A DNA stretch of 64,000 nucleotides from Lysobacter firmicutimachus (GCF_037027445.1 NZ_JBANDL010000002.1:2852001-2916000), one strand, 5' to 3'; shown: positions 41,850 through 51,833, numbered from the stretch's first letter. Numbers and translations are program-made. The notes: generated from the letters alone by a model not told the origin.

Positions 41850-42887
41850 TCACTCGGCGAAGGCGCGCTCCGGGTTGAAGTCGATGCCGGTGATGTATCG
41901 CTGGCCCGCATGGGCCTTGATGTGCACCACGATATCGATGGTCATCATCAACAGCCGCTTGATGACCGCGAACTCCAGCCCCGACCCTTCGTTGGACGCC
42001 TTCACCATCAGCGCGAGCTGATCCCAGGTCTGCGCGGTGCTGCCGGCGTGACAGCTGGTGATCGATCCCGGGTGGCCCGAGGCACAGTTACGAATGAAGT
42101 AGAACGATTCGTCGCCGCGCAGCTCGGCCAGGATGATCCGATCCGGCTTCATTCGCAGACAGGCCTCCATGCAGCTCTTGGCCGTGACATTGCTGGTGCT
42201 TTGTCCACCTTTTGAGTAGAGCAAGTGCACCACATTCGGCTGCTCGATGAAGAGTTCGCGCGCGTCCTCGATCGTCACCAGCCGTTCGTACTGCGGAATA
42301 TGGCCGACCAGCGACTTCATGAAGGTGGTCTTGCCGCTGCCGGTGGCGCCGGCGACGACGACATTCTTCTTGTATTGCACCGCCTTGCGGAAGAAATCGG
42401 CGTAGTTGCGCTGCGCGCGCAACTCCAGCAGCTCCCGGTCGTGGTCGCTGATGGTGTGCGCGCCTTCCAGGATCTGGTTGAAGAAGCCGTCTTCCTGGTA
42501 CTGCGCCAGGGTCTTGCTGTGCTTGGACGGCAATCGGATCGTGATCGACACCTTGCCCGCGTCGCAGGCCGGCGGGATCACGAACTGCGCGCGCTGGCCG
42601 GTCGGAAAGGTCAACGAGACCACCGGGTCGGCATCGGTAATGCGCTGGCCGGTGTTGCTCTCGTTGACCACCGCGGTGCAGAACTGCCGGGCCCGCTCGA
42701 AAGTCAGGCTCGGCACTTCGATCCGGTTCCAGCCGGCGCGAGTCTCCAGATAGAGTTCGCCCGGCCGGTTGATGCAGATTTCGGTGACGTCCGGGGAGTT
42801 CATGTACTCCAGGATGCCGAGCACCTGGTACTGATACTCCAGGAACGCGTTGGAAACCTGCGCGATCGGTGAATTGTCTGCGTCCAT
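41850..42887 (-). CDS. virB11: VirB11 hexameric ATPase
   Basis: A 345-residue traffic ATPase. Walker A is VVVAGATGSGKTTFMKSLVG. The His/Asp-box region follows: ERLVTIEDARELFIEQPNVV, then CLRMKPDRIILAELRGDESF as Walker B and SCHAGSTAQTWDQLALMVKA. The N-terminal domain contains DVTEICINRPGELYLETRAG. It switches the machine between pilus building and transfer. It starts 22 bp downstream of the virB10 stop. Confidence 0.96.
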   Translation of the reverse strand: MDADNSPIAQVSNAFLEYQYQVLGILEYMNSPDVTEICINRPGELYLETRAGWNRIEVPSLTFERARQFCTAVVNESNTGQRITDADPVVSLTFPTGQRAQFVIPPACDAGKVSITIRLPSKHSKTLAQYQEDGFFNQILEGAHTISDHDRELLELRAQRNYADFFRKAVQYKKNVVVAGATGSGKTTFMKSLVGHIPQYERLVTIEDARELFIEQPNVVHLLYSKGGQSTSNVTAKSCMEACLRMKPDRIILAELRGDESFYFIRNCASGHPGSITSCHAGSTAQTWDQLALMVKASNEGSGLEFAVIKRLLMMTIDIVVHIKAHAGQRYITGIDFNPERAFAE

Positions 42888-42909
42888 CGTTACTGCGGCC
42901 GCGAACGGC

Positions 42910-44154
42910 TCACCTCATCACCGACGAGAAGTCGACGTCCTTGGCGACGTAGACGTTGACGATCGTGCCCTGGTTGATGGTCACGGTCGCCGGACGGTTG
43001 ATGCTCTTGTCCAGGGCCTGGTTGGCCAGACGCTCCATCGCTTCGGCGGTGTTGCTCTCGTACGGCGTCGAGACGATGTTGCCGCTGGTGCTGACTTCGG
43101 TCGAGCGCGGACCATTCTCCGCGGCGGCGTACTTGAACGCGTCGCTGATCAGGCTGATCAGCAGGGCCGAGGCGATGCGGCTGCCCCAGTGCGCGTTGTA
43201 GTCGCCGACATGGCCGGCGCCGCCCAGGTTGTCCACGCCCGGGCTGGCCATGTTCACGTCGATGCCGTTCGGGGTGGTGATGCGGTCCCAGATCACCGAC
43301 ACGCGCGGCCCGGTGATGTTGTCGGACTGGTAGCGGCCGGAGATCTTCGAGCCCTTCGGCAGCAGCAGACGACGGCCGTTCACCGAATAGGTCGGCTCGG
43401 TCACGATGCAGGAGGTGAAGCCCGGGATATCGGTGACGATGCGGGTCTCCATCACGCAACGGATGTAGGTGCCGCGCAGCAGCAGCGTGTCCGGGTTGTA
43501 TAGCGGCTGGGCGCTGGTCGGCATGTCGCGCTCGTCGCGCGCCTTGGCGCCGCCGCCGGGCGTGTTGGCCTGCACCGCGGCCGCCATGGCCGCCGCGTAA
43601 GGGTCGTTGCCGCCATCGGAACCGCCGCCGGCGCTGGCGTAGCCGCCGCCTTCGACCATGCCCATGCGACGCTCGAGCAGCGACGGCGGACGCGGCCCCT
43701 GCTCTTCCTGCGGCTGCGGCTCGCGCTCTTCCATCGGCGGAGGCGTCGGGTCCTGGGCCATCGGCAGCGGCGGCATTTCCTGCACCGGCTCGACCGGCGG
43801 CAGCGGCGGCGCATTGTCGGCCGCGGCCTTGGGCAGCTCCGGAATGTTGACCACCTCTTCCTCGACCGGCTTCTTGTCGTCGTCGCCCGAGGTCGCGCTC
43901 TTGAACATCCACACCGCAGCGATGATCAGCAGCAGGACGATGCCGCCGAGGAACAGCAGCGCCTTACGGTTGAGCTTCTGCACGTCGGCCGACTTGAGCA
44001 TCGGCGCGCCGGCGTCCAGGTTCGGCGCCGCGGCGGCCTGCTGCTGGCCGTAATAGGGGTTGGCGCCGGCACCGGCATAGCCGTAAGCGCCCTGCTGGCC
44101 GTTGTTGTCGTCCGGCTGCTGGCCGGGCGTGTTGGGCGGAATGTTCTGGCTCAT
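42910..44154 (-). CDS. virB10: VirB10 core complex protein
   Basis: A 414-residue protein spanning both membranes. An N-terminal cytoplasmic Gly/Gln/Asn region precedes the membrane helix ALLFLGGIVLLLIIAAVWMF. A long Pro/Glu-rich periplasmic linker (residues ~95-170) leads to the TrbI domain: TLLLRGTYIRCVMETRIVTD, FTSCIVTEPTYSVNGRRLLL, PKGSKISGRYQSDNITGPRV and the C-terminal NQGTIVNVYVAKDVDFSSV. With VirB7 and VirB9 it forms the core channel. It overlaps virB9 by four bases. Confidence 0.95.
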   Translation of the reverse strand: MSQNIPPNTPGQQPDDNNGQQGAYGYAGAGANPYYGQQQAAAAPNLDAGAPMLKSADVQKLNRKALLFLGGIVLLLIIAAVWMFKSATSGDDDKKPVEEEVVNIPELPKAAADNAPPLPPVEPVQEMPPLPMAQDPTPPPMEEREPQPQEEQGPRPPSLLERRMGMVEGGGYASAGGGSDGGNDPYAAAMAAAVQANTPGGGAKARDERDMPTSAQPLYNPDTLLLRGTYIRCVMETRIVTDIPGFTSCIVTEPTYSVNGRRLLLPKGSKISGRYQSDNITGPRVSVIWDRITTPNGIDVNMASPGVDNLGGAGHVGDYNAHWGSRIASALLISLISDAFKYAAAENGPRSTEVSTSGNIVSTPYESNTAEAMERLANQALDKSINRPATVTINQGTIVNVYVAKDVDFSSVMR

Positions 44155-44921
44155 TTCTGCTTCTTCCTGCGCAGACCGACGACGTTATTGCCGTGCCGGA
44201 TGATCAAGTAGGGATAGGTCCCGTGCACCACGATCGTGTTGTCCTGGACCGTGGTGTTGACGACGAAGTCTTCGCTGCCTTCGCGTTCGCGGCCGAACAC
44301 CGCGGGAAAGTTGCCGGTCGGCAGCGACTTCAGCCCGCTGATCTTGATGTAGGTGAACTGGCCGTCGTCGTAAACGTTGGTCGGCACCAGCCAGGACTGC
44401 TTCTTGCGGCTCGAGTACTGGTAGTCGAAGTTGTAGACGCGGTTCTTGTCGAGCGTGGTGTTCAGCTCCGGGGTCGGTTCCTCGGGCTTGGCCTCCTTGG
44501 CGCTCGAGAACTCGGTGCCGTTCGGGTAGACGAACTTGATCTTGTACTGCACGCCGGCCTGTTTGGCCTGCTCGAGCACGCGCCAGTCGGTGGCGACCAC
44601 CTTCAACTCGAAGATGTACGAGTGGGTGCTCGTACGGATCATCATGTTGGTGTCGACGTCGACGTTCTTCGGCTTGATGTAGAACACGTTGTCGCGACGG
44701 CTCAGGTCCCAGCCGGAGCTGAAGCCGGTGCTGTAGTCGAGGATGTTCTCGCTCGGGCTGAGTTCGATCTGGGTGGTGATGCCCAGGCCGGTGCGCACCG
44801 TGTAGATCCGGTTGGCCTCGTACTCGTATTCCTGGATGACCTGGGCCGAAGCGGGTTGCGCGAGGCCGGAAACCGCCAGGAACATCAGGGCGGCCAGGCG
44901 ATGTTTACGCAGGCAGTTCAT
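44151..44921 (-). CDS. virB9: VirB9 core complex protein
   Basis: A 256-residue periplasmic/outer-membrane component. The signal peptide is MNCLRKHRLAALMFLAVSGL...ASA. The body has the VirB9/CagX pattern: YTVRTGLGITTQIELSPSEN, WDLSRRDNVFYIKPKNVDVD, TNMMIRTSTHSYIFELKVVA and the C-terminal FVVNTTVQDNTIVVHGTYPY with HGNNVVGLRRK. It overlaps virB8 and virB10 by four bases each (ATGA), so the three are translationally coupled. Confidence 0.95.
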   Translation of the reverse strand: MNCLRKHRLAALMFLAVSGLAQPASAQVIQEYEYEANRIYTVRTGLGITTQIELSPSENILDYSTGFSSGWDLSRRDNVFYIKPKNVDVDTNMMIRTSTHSYIFELKVVATDWRVLEQAKQAGVQYKIKFVYPNGTEFSSAKEAKPEEPTPELNTTLDKNRVYNFDYQYSSRKKQSWLVPTNVYDDGQFTYIKISGLKSLPTGNFPAVFGREREGSEDFVVNTTVQDNTIVVHGTYPYLIIRHGNNVVGLRRKKQK

Positions 44922-46009
44922 CGGTTGCTGACTCCATTCGCATTGCCAGTCGGTGCAGCTTGGGCGGCCGCCGGCGTCATTGCCGGATTGGCGGCGGGGT
45001 TGTTGGGAAGCGGAGCGCCAGGCTGGCCCGGCTGCGGCGGCACGGTGCCGGGCGGATAGCCCGCCGGCGCGGCGCCGGGCTGCGCGGGGGCGGCGCCGGG
45101 CTGAGCGGGCGCGCCCGGCTGCGGCGGATAGCCCTGCGGATATGCCTGCTGCGGGTAGCCCTGCGGCTGCGGCGCGGCGGCCGGCTGCGGCGCGGCGTTG
45201 GGATCGTAGTTTTCGGTCGCGATCGGCGGCGAGGCGGCGTAGTCGTTGTCGACCCGGTAGCCGATGACCTGGAAGCCGAGCGGATTGGCCAAGCGGTTGA
45301 GCTCATCCATCTTCAGGTTCGACTTGTACAGGTACTCGATCGTGGCGATCTTGCTGTCGAGCGGGGTCGAGCCGCCGGAGTCCTTGTTGTAGACGCTGCG
45401 CTGGAAGCGGACCGTCGCCACCTTGGCCTTCGAATCGACGTTCTTGTCGCCCTGCAGCTGGATGCTGAGGATCTTGACCCGCAGGGTCTTGCTCTTGCCG
45501 TAAAGGTTGATCGGGTTGTTCGGGTTGTCGTTCTTGAACAACGCCGAATAGCCGCTGGTCACCTGCGGGACCGCCATGGCGAACACGGTGCCCCAGTCCT
45601 TCTGGCCGATTTGCGAGTAGTCGTACGACTCGCGGGCCATGATGAACTGGGAAATGTTGGCCTTGTTGATCGCCTCGCTGGTGGCGATCGAAGGGTTGGT
45701 GAAGTCGTTGGCCAGGCGGGCCACGGTCGCGGTGCCGTTGTAGGCGTCCGCCAGCACCACGTAGGGCACCTTCTCCTTCAGCGGCAGGAAGTAGAAGTAG
45801 CCGCCGGCCAGGATCAGCGACATCACGACCGAGCACCAGGCGACGATCCAGGCCCGGCGCTCGCTCTTGCGGGCGATGTCGGCGACGGTGACTTCGTAGT
45901 TGGCCGCCTTGGCGACGGCATTTTCGATTTGCGGGGTTACGGGCTTTTTTCCGAACATCTGGGCTGCATCCATCACTATGCGATCGTTGCCGACAAGGCG
46001 GAACGGCAT
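44918..46009 (-). CDS. virB8: VirB8 inner-membrane scaffold protein
   Basis: A bitopic protein of up to 363 residues. A short cytoplasmic N-terminus (KAANYEVTVADIARKSERRA) precedes the membrane helix IVAWCSVVMSLILAGGYFYF. The periplasmic NTF2-like domain follows: AISQFIMARESYD-like helices, SGYSALFKNDNPNNPINLYG, VATVRFQRSVYNKDSGGSTP and IATIEYLYKSNLKMDELNRL with NPLGFQVIGYRVD. The last ~100 residues are Pro/Gln/Ala-rich, an extension seen in X-T4SS members. The start is uncertain: 46009, 45973 and 45955 are all possible, and only the first has a purine-rich stretch (GAGGGA). Confidence 0.93.
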   Translation of the reverse strand: MPFRLVGNDRIVMDAAQMFGKKPVTPQIENAVAKAANYEVTVADIARKSERRAWIVAWCSVVMSLILAGGYFYFLPLKEKVPYVVLADAYNGTATVARLANDFTNPSIATSEAINKANISQFIMARESYDYSQIGQKDWGTVFAMAVPQVTSGYSALFKNDNPNNPINLYGKSKTLRVKILSIQLQGDKNVDSKAKVATVRFQRSVYNKDSGGSTPLDSKIATIEYLYKSNLKMDELNRLANPLGFQVIGYRVDNDYAASPPIATENYDPNAAPQPAAAPQPQGYPQQAYPQGYPPQPGAPAQPGAAPAQPGAAPAGYPPGTVPPQPGQPGAPLPNNPAANPAMTPAAAQAAPTGNANGVSNR

Positions 46010-46058
46010 CCGAACCGTTCCCTCGCCGGTACCTGGGGCCTAGGGGCCCGTCGATGGA

Positions 46059-46511
46059 TCAGGGCGTCGGACCGGCCGCCTCGCCGCCGCCGCCGGCCGC
46101 CGGCGCGGACGGCGCCGTGCGCACCACGATACGGTCGCCTTCGCGCGCGATCACCACGCCCTGCGCCGCGTAAGCCGTGTTCAACTGGCTGATCGCGTCC
46201 GGCAGGCTGGTGCTGTTGATGGTCGACACGCCCTGGTGCAGGGTGAAATCGGAGTAGTGCTGGTAGTCCAGCTGCATGCTCGTGTCCTGGGCCCAACGGG
46301 TGAGCATGGCCTTGAGCGTCCCGTCCATCGGCGAGGGATAGAACACATAGGACTGGTGCAGCGGGATTTCGCTCGGAGCCTCGGAATACCGGTTGACCGG
46401 CTTCCAGCGGCCGCCGAAATCCGGCGCGGGCCTTGTGGCGCACCCGGCCAGCGCGGTCGCCAGCAGAATCGCGGTCCACAAACGAGGGCTGGTTGCAGTT
46501 GTATGTCTCAC
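46059..46511 (-). CDS. virB7: VirB7 lipoprotein with C-terminal N0-like domain
   Basis: A 150-residue outer-membrane lipoprotein: GTG start, signal LWTAILLATALAGC with lipobox LAGC. A short linker follows (RWKPVNRYSEAPSEIPLHQS), then a folded domain: GTLKAMLTRWAQDTSMQLDY, FTLHQGVSTINSTSLPDAIS and GVVIAREGDRIVVRTAP. Classical VirB7 is only about 45-55 residues. The extra N0-like domain, related to secretin and TonB signalling modules, is a hallmark of the bacteria-killing X-T4SS. GGGGAAAGC precedes the start. First gene of the virB operon. Confidence 0.92.
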   Translation of the reverse strand: MRHTTATSPRLWTAILLATALAGCATRPAPDFGGRWKPVNRYSEAPSEIPLHQSYVFYPSPMDGTLKAMLTRWAQDTSMQLDYQHYSDFTLHQGVSTINSTSLPDAISQLNTAYAAQGVVIAREGDRIVVRTAPSAPAAGGGGEAAGPTP

Positions 46512-46605
46512 GCTTTCCCCGGCTAGGTAATGAGCTGACGCACGAGTTAGTCCGCGGTGGCGCCGGCCGCGCCTGGATTCAGGCGCTGCGACGGCGTCGC
46601 CGCGG

Positions 46606-46761
46606 TCATTGTTGGAATTGGGTTGTCCGGACAGGAGCGGACGAAACTGCGACAGAAGACACATTTTTTGCGGCGACGCGAACGGCGTCGGCCGCGGATG
46701 CTTCGGTTCGCGAGATACGGGCTGCGCGCAACGCGCAGCGGATGACGATCGTTCTGTCCAT
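46606..46761 (-). CDS. Possible 51-residue leader protein upstream of virB7
   Basis: A small frame starting MDRTIVIRCALRAARISRTE with AAGGGGGAG just before the ATG. It ends 94 bp before virB7, downstream of the predicted virB promoter. It has no membrane segment and a basic, Ala/Arg/Val-rich composition. Its ribosome site is better than that of several virB genes, so translation is plausible. It could equally be chance in GC-rich DNA. Confidence 0.35.
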   Translation of the reverse strand: MDRTIVIRCALRAARISRTEASAADAVRVAAKNVSSVAVSSAPVRTTQFQQ

Positions 46762-46811
46762 GAACTCCCCCTTGCTAGACGGCTGCACCGTCGTTCGAGC
46801 GTCTGCCGACA

Positions 46812-46840
46812 CTCGTAAGCGAAGGTTAGACCGAAGTCAA
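46812..46840 (-). promoter_or_regulatory. Candidate virB operon promoter
   Basis: On the minus strand TTGACT (46840-46835) and TACGAG (46817-46812) are separated by 17 bp. The -35 is near consensus; the -10 matches only three of six. It lies about 300 bp upstream of virB7, in the only sizeable gap before the operon. Confidence 0.4.
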
Positions 46841-46889
46841 AGCAGTGTGCAAGTGGTCACGCAGTTTTTGTGCAATCTAGAGTTGCTAC

Positions 46890-48038
46890 TCAAAGTCGGG
46901 CCAGGCGTTCGATCGCCGCATCCAGCGTGGCCGGATTCTTGGCGAAACACAGTCGCGCCAGGCGCTGCCCGGCCGGCGCGGTTTCGTAGAACGGCGACAA
47001 CGGGATCGCCGCCACGCCTTTCTCGATCGTCAGCCAACGGCAGAACGCGACGTCGTCCAGGTCGCTGACCTGCGCGTAATCGACCAGTTGGAAGTAGCCG
47101 CCCGGCACCGGCAACGGACGCAGCCGCGTGCCCAGCAACTGATCGCGGAAAGCGTCGCGCTTGGCCTGGTAGAAGGCGCCGAGCTGTTGGTAATGCTCCG
47201 GCTCGGCCTCGATCATCTCGGCGAACGCCCACTGCGCCGGGGCGAAACTGCAGAAACTGTTGTACTGGTGCACTTTGCGCAGTTCGGCCGACAGCGCCGG
47301 CGGCGCGATGCAGTAGCCGATCTTCCAGCCGGTGCAGTGGTAGGTCTTGCCGAAGCTGGACACGACGAAGGCCCGTTCGCGCAGTTCCGGGTAACGCAGC
47401 ACGGATTCGTGGCGGCGGCCGTCGAAGACGATGTGTTCGTAGACCTCGTCGGACAACAGATAGATGCCGGTATCGCGCAGCAGCTCGCTCAGGCGGACGA
47501 TGTCGTCGGCGTCGAACATGGCCCCGGAGGGGTTGTGCGGCGAGTTGATCATCAGCAAGCGGGTCCTGGGCGTGACCGCGGCGCGCACCCGCTCCCAGTC
47601 GACCGCGAAGGTCTGCGGGTCCAGCGGCACGTGCACGGCGCGGCCGCCGGCCAGATCGATCGCCGGCTCGTAGCTGTCGTAGCACGGATCCAGCACGATC
47701 ACCTCCTCGCCCGGCCGCACCACCGCCTGCACCGCGTCGAAGATGGCCTCGCTGGCACCGGAAACGACGGTGATCTCGGCATCGGCGTCGGGCCGGTAGC
47801 CGTAGCAGCGCTCGGTCTTGGCGGCGATGGCCTGGCGCAGGGCCGGAATGCCGGTCATCGGCGCGTACTGGTTCTTGCCTTCGCGCATCGCCCGGGCGAG
47901 CGCGTCGACCAGACGCGCGGGTACATCGAAGTCGGGGAAGCCCTGGCCGAGATTGACCGCCTGGTGCTCGAGCGCGAGCTGCGACATCACGGTGAAGATG
48001 GTGGTACCGACCTTGGGCAGCTTGGTTTCGGGCGTCAT
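46890..48038 (-). CDS. Methionine/glutamine-type aminotransferase (YbdL/kynurenine aminotransferase-like)
   Basis: A 382-residue class I PLP enzyme: AVNLGQGFPDFDVPARLVDA at the N-terminus, ITVVSGASEAIFDAVQAVV, LLMINSPHNPSGAMFDADDI and IYLLSDEVYEHIVFDGRRHE. The PLP lysine is in VVSSFGKTYHCTGWKIGYC. The KTYHCTGWK motif and GQGFPDF are typical of the YbdL/KAT group that uses methionine or glutamine with 2-oxo acids. The 2-oxo amide product is a substrate for omega-amidase, encoded on the other side of the T4SS island. The ATG at 48038 begins MTPETKLPKVGTTIF. Confidence 0.92.
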   Translation of the reverse strand: MTPETKLPKVGTTIFTVMSQLALEHQAVNLGQGFPDFDVPARLVDALARAMREGKNQYAPMTGIPALRQAIAAKTERCYGYRPDADAEITVVSGASEAIFDAVQAVVRPGEEVIVLDPCYDSYEPAIDLAGGRAVHVPLDPQTFAVDWERVRAAVTPRTRLLMINSPHNPSGAMFDADDIVRLSELLRDTGIYLLSDEVYEHIVFDGRRHESVLRYPELRERAFVVSSFGKTYHCTGWKIGYCIAPPALSAELRKVHQYNSFCSFAPAQWAFAEMIEAEPEHYQQLGAFYQAKRDAFRDQLLGTRLRPLPVPGGYFQLVDYAQVSDLDDVAFCRWLTIEKGVAAIPLSPFYETAPAGQRLARLCFAKNPATLDAAIERLARL

Positions 48039-48292
48039 GGGTCTGGCAGGGGCCGCACACGGAAACCGCGAGTGTACGAAATCGCGATTGCAGGACGTGA
48101 GACCGCAGCAGGCGTCAGCGATTCCTCGCGCTCATATCGGTATGCCGGCGCAGCCCTGGACAAACCAGCCCCCGACGAGCCGCCCCCGACAAGCACGCCG
48201 CGGACGAACCGGCTCCGCGACCAGCCCGGCCCGGCCCGCGCCGCCCGTCGGCCGGATTTGCGCTGCATCGCGCCCCGCCCGACACTGCGCTC

Positions 48293-48766
48293 ATGCGCGA
48301 ATTGCAGGTCGTCAATGCCGCCGAGCTGGCGCTCGCCTACGCCGCCGCCGAGTACGCGGTGGCGCTGGACGGCGACGCCCTGCCCTTGCGCGTCGGACGC
48401 CCGGCCGGCGATCTGGAGGCCTACTGGCCGGCGGCGCGCTATCTGTTCGTCAGCGCCTGGAACCCGGCCTCCGAGCCGCACTCCGAGAGCGCCAACCGCG
48501 CCGCCGACGAGCGCCTGATCGCGCGCCTGGAAGCCGCCGGCATCCCACGTCACGCCGCCTGGGCGCAAGACGCGGCCGGCGAATGGCGCGAGCCGGGCTG
48601 GCTGCTGGCCGATCTCGACGATTTCGCCGCCAACGCCCTGGCGCGCGACTTCGGCCAGGCCGGCGTGCTGGCCTGGAGCCGTGGCGAGCCGGTCCGGCTG
48701 CGCATGCTGATCGCCCGCCCCGCGGATGCCGAGCGCTCGGACTACACGGACTGGGTCGGCGCCTGA
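48293..48766 (+). CDS. DUF3293 protein
   Basis: A 157-residue protein with the DUF3293 pattern: YLFVSAWNPASEPHSESANR, AADERLIARLEAAGI, WREPGWLLADLDDFAANALA and RDFGQAGVLAWSRGEPVRL. It is probably cytoplasmic; no activity is known for the family. It lies upstream of the ccm operon in the same direction with an 88-bp gap and may or may not be co-transcribed. Confidence 0.85.
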   Translation: MRELQVVNAAELALAYAAAEYAVALDGDALPLRVGRPAGDLEAYWPAARYLFVSAWNPASEPHSESANRAADERLIARLEAAGIPRHAAWAQDAAGEWREPGWLLADLDDFAANALARDFGQAGVLAWSRGEPVRLRMLIARPADAERSDYTDWVGA

Positions 48767-48854
48767 GCTCGTCTCGACCGCCCCCTGCTGGGCCGGGCGC
48801 CGACTCGCATAAACTGGGCGATCCGCGGCCCCGCCGGCCGCACGCTCGCCGCCG

Positions 48855-49495
<641 letters not shown>

Positions 49496-49499
<4 letters not shown>

Positions 49500-50215
49500 G
49501 CGCCCCAGGCACGAGCGCCATTCCCGATCACCGCGCCCTGCCCGGCCTGGCCGCCGCCGCGCGCGCCCTGCTGTTGCGCGACCTGCGCCTGCTCTGGCGC
49601 CGGCGCGGTGACGCGGCCCAGCCGGCGCTGCTGGCGCTGCTGGTGGTGACCCTGTTCGCGCTGGCCCTGGGCGGCGAGAAACAGGCCCTGTCCCGGGTCG
49701 CCGCGGCGGTGCTGTGGCTGGCGATCCTGCTCGCCGGCCTGCTCTCGCTCGACACCCTGTTCCGCGGCGACGCCGAGGACGGCTCGCTGGAGCAATGGAT
49801 GCTGGCGCCGGTGCCGCTGAGCTGGCTGGTCGCCGTGCGCACCTTCATGCATTGGGCCACCACCGCCCTGCCGCTGCTGCTGGCGACGCCCCTGCTGGCG
49901 CAGTTGCTGTATCTGCCTGCGCAACAATTGCCGGTGCTGATGGCCTCGCTGGCTCTGGGCACGCCGCTGCTGAGCTTGCTCGGCGCGGTGGTTGCCGCGC
50001 TGACGGTCGGGATGCGCCGCTCTGGTATTCTCCTGGCCTTGTTGGCGTTGCCGTTGTACGTTCCCGTGCTGGTGTTCGGCGCCGGCAGCGTGGCTGCCTC
50101 GGCCCAGGGATTGGACCCGGTCGGCGCCCTGCTGATCCTGGCTGCGGGCCTGGCGATAGCGCTGTTGCTGGCGCCGCTGGCGGCCGCGACGGCGATCCGC
50201 ATCGCGCTGACCTGA
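49496..50215 (+). CDS. ccmB: Heme exporter permease CcmB
   Basis: A 239-residue membrane protein with about six helices, for example [36 protein letters not shown] and [15 protein letters not shown]. The [20 protein letters not shown] motif after the second helix is diagnostic for CcmB. The start overlaps the ccmA stop by four bases. It forms the CcmAB transporter. Confidence 0.94.
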
Positions 50216-50232
50216 GGCCGTGAACCGATCCC

Positions 50233-50290
50233 GCGCGCCGGCCACACCGGCGCGCCCCAACCGTCCGGCCCGCAAGGGCGGGCCTGGACG
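50233..50290 (+). other. Two stem-loops between ccmB and ccmC
   Basis: 50233-50241 pairs perfectly with 50247-50255 (9 bp, 5-nt loop). A second, slightly bulged stem pairs 50264-50274 with 50279-50290. No T-run follows either. They may modulate mRNA stability between the transporter genes and the rest of the operon. Confidence 0.5.
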
Positions 50291-50303
50291 CCGAAACCGC
50301 TGA

Positions 50304-51062
50304 ATGAATCCCATCGTCCGCTGGTTCCATCAACTCGGTTCGCCGCCCTACTTCGACCGCTTCGCCGCGCGCTGGGCGCCGTGGGCCTACGGCCTGGGCC
50401 TGCTGGTCATGGCCTGGGGGCTGTACGGGGCCCTGTTCCAAGTGCCGGCCGACTACCAGCAGAAGGACAGCTTCCGCATTCTTTATATTCACGTGCCCAG
50501 CGCCTGGATGAGCATGGCGGTGTTCGCGCTGATGGCGGTGTACGCCGGCATCGCCCTGGTCTGGCGGATCAAACTGTGCGAGGTCCTGGCCATGGCCTGC
50601 GCGCCGATCGGCGCCGGCTTCACCGTCATCACCCTGGCCACCGGTTCGATCTGGGGCAAGCCGATGTGGGGCACCTGGTGGGACTGGGACCCGCGTCTGA
50701 CCAGCGAGCTGATCCTGCTGTTCCTGTACCTGGGCGTGATCGGCCTCTACCAGGCCATCGACGACCGCCGCGCGGCCGCGCGCGCGGCGGGCCTGCTGGC
50801 CATCGTCGGGGTCGCCCTGCTGCCGGTGATCCGTTACTCGGTGGAATGGTGGAACTCGCTGCACCAGGGCCAGACCATCCGCCTGCTCGGCAAGTCGAGC
50901 CTGGACGCGAGCATGATGATGCCGCTGGTGTTGATGCTGATCGGCACCAAGCTGTGGTTCGTCGGCGCGCTGCTGACCCGCGCCCGCGCCGACAATCTGC
51001 GCCGCGAGCGCGGCAAGGCCTGGGTCGCCGAACTGGCCGGCGCCGGCGAGGAAACGCGCTGA
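50304..51062 (+). CDS. ccmC: Heme handling protein CcmC
   Basis: A 252-residue membrane protein of the heme-handling family. The WWD domain is [21 protein letters not shown] heme-ligand-type His occurs in the first periplasmic loop ([15 protein letters not shown]) and another late ([16 protein letters not shown]). CcmC loads heme onto CcmE. Its stop overlaps the ccmD start by one base. Confidence 0.95.
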   Translation: MNPIVRWFHQLGSPPYFDRFAARWAPWAYGLGLLVMAWGLYGALFQVPADYQQKDSFRILYIHVPSAWMSMAVFALMAVYAGIALVWRIKLCEVLAMACAPIGAGFTVITLATGSIWGKPMWGTWWDWDPRLTSELILLFLYLGVIGLYQAIDDRRAAARAAGLLAIVGVALLPVIRYSVEWWNSLHQGQTIRLLGKSSLDASMMMPLVLMLIGTKLWFVGALLTRARADNLRRERGKAWVAELAGAGEETR

Positions 51063-51229
51063 TGGAATACCTGTCCTATATCGTCGCCGCCTATGCGGTC
51101 TTCGTCGTCGTCCTGGGCTGGGACTTCGTCGCCGGCCATTGGCAGGTGCGGCGCGAGTTGCGCCAGGCCCGCGCGCGCGCCGCGCGCGCCGCGGCCGCGC
51201 GCCCCCGCAGCGGAGAACTGAGCCGATGA
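51062..51229 (+). CDS. ccmD: Heme exporter protein CcmD
   Basis: A 55-residue single-span membrane protein: [20 protein letters not shown] with the CcmD-typical YxxYV..AY pattern, then an Arg/Ala-rich cytoplasmic tail. It helps CcmABC release holo-CcmE. It overlaps ccmC by one base and ccmE by four. Confidence 0.9.
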   Translation: MEYLSYIVAAYAVFVVVLGWDFVAGHWQVRRELRQARARAARAAAARPRSGELSR

Positions 51230-51693
51230 ATCCCGCCCGTCGCCGCCGCCTGCTGTGGGTGCTCGGCCTGGTCGCCGCCGCCGGCGTGGCCACCGCCCTG
51301 GTCGCCACCGCCCTGCAGCGCAACATCGCGTACCTGTACACGCCCAGCGAAGTGCTGCGCGGCGACGCCGGCGACGCCAAGCGCTTCCGCCTGGGCGGCA
51401 TGGTCGCGGCCGGCTCGTTCCAGCGCACCCAGGGCACCCTGGACTCGCAGTTCCGGGTCACCGACGGCGATGCCGAGCTGGCGGTGCGTTACCGCGGCAT
51501 CCTGCCGGACCTGTTCCGCGAGAAGCAGGCGGTGGTCGCCACCGGCCGCATGCAGGGCGACGCTTTCGTCGCCGAGGAAATCCTCGCCAAGCACGACGAG
51601 ACCTACATGCCCAAGGAAGTCGCCGACAAGATGGGCAAGGCGCACCAGAAGCACGACGTCGCGGCGCCGGGCGGGAAGGAGACGGCGCGTTGA
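51226..51693 (+). CDS. ccmE: Heme chaperone CcmE
   Basis: A 155-residue membrane-anchored periplasmic chaperone. The anchor is [20 protein letters not shown]. The beta-barrel contains [20 protein letters not shown] and [19 protein letters not shown]. The heme-binding His lies in [20 protein letters not shown], matching the family motif. It carries heme from CcmC to CcmF. Confidence 0.95.
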   Translation: MNPARRRRLLWVLGLVAAAGVATALVATALQRNIAYLYTPSEVLRGDAGDAKRFRLGGMVAAGSFQRTQGTLDSQFRVTDGDAELAVRYRGILPDLFREKQAVVATGRMQGDAFVAEEILAKHDETYMPKEVADKMGKAHQKHDVAAPGGKETAR

Positions 51694-51715
51694 TGGCGGC
51701 GCTGGATCGGATCAC

Positions 51716-51833
51716 AGGCGACTCCCCCTTGCCCTCCTTTTTCCACGGGGGGAACAGCAAAAGCATCGGCGTGGACGTGGACGTACGAATTTCTTCGCGC
51801 TTTCCCGCCCCCCGCCCCCTTTTGAAAAAGTGG
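51716..51833. repeat. GC-rich dispersed element between ccmE and ccmF
   Basis: The 219-bp ccmE-ccmF gap contains ccctcctttttccacggggg, gcatcggcgtgga and cccccttttgaaaaagtggg. The same order of motifs (poly-C/T, poly-G, gcatcggcgt, then C-run/AAAA/G-run) appears in the 5-prime end of ccmH at 54536-54655. Both look like copies of one dispersed intergenic element. Confidence 0.55.
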
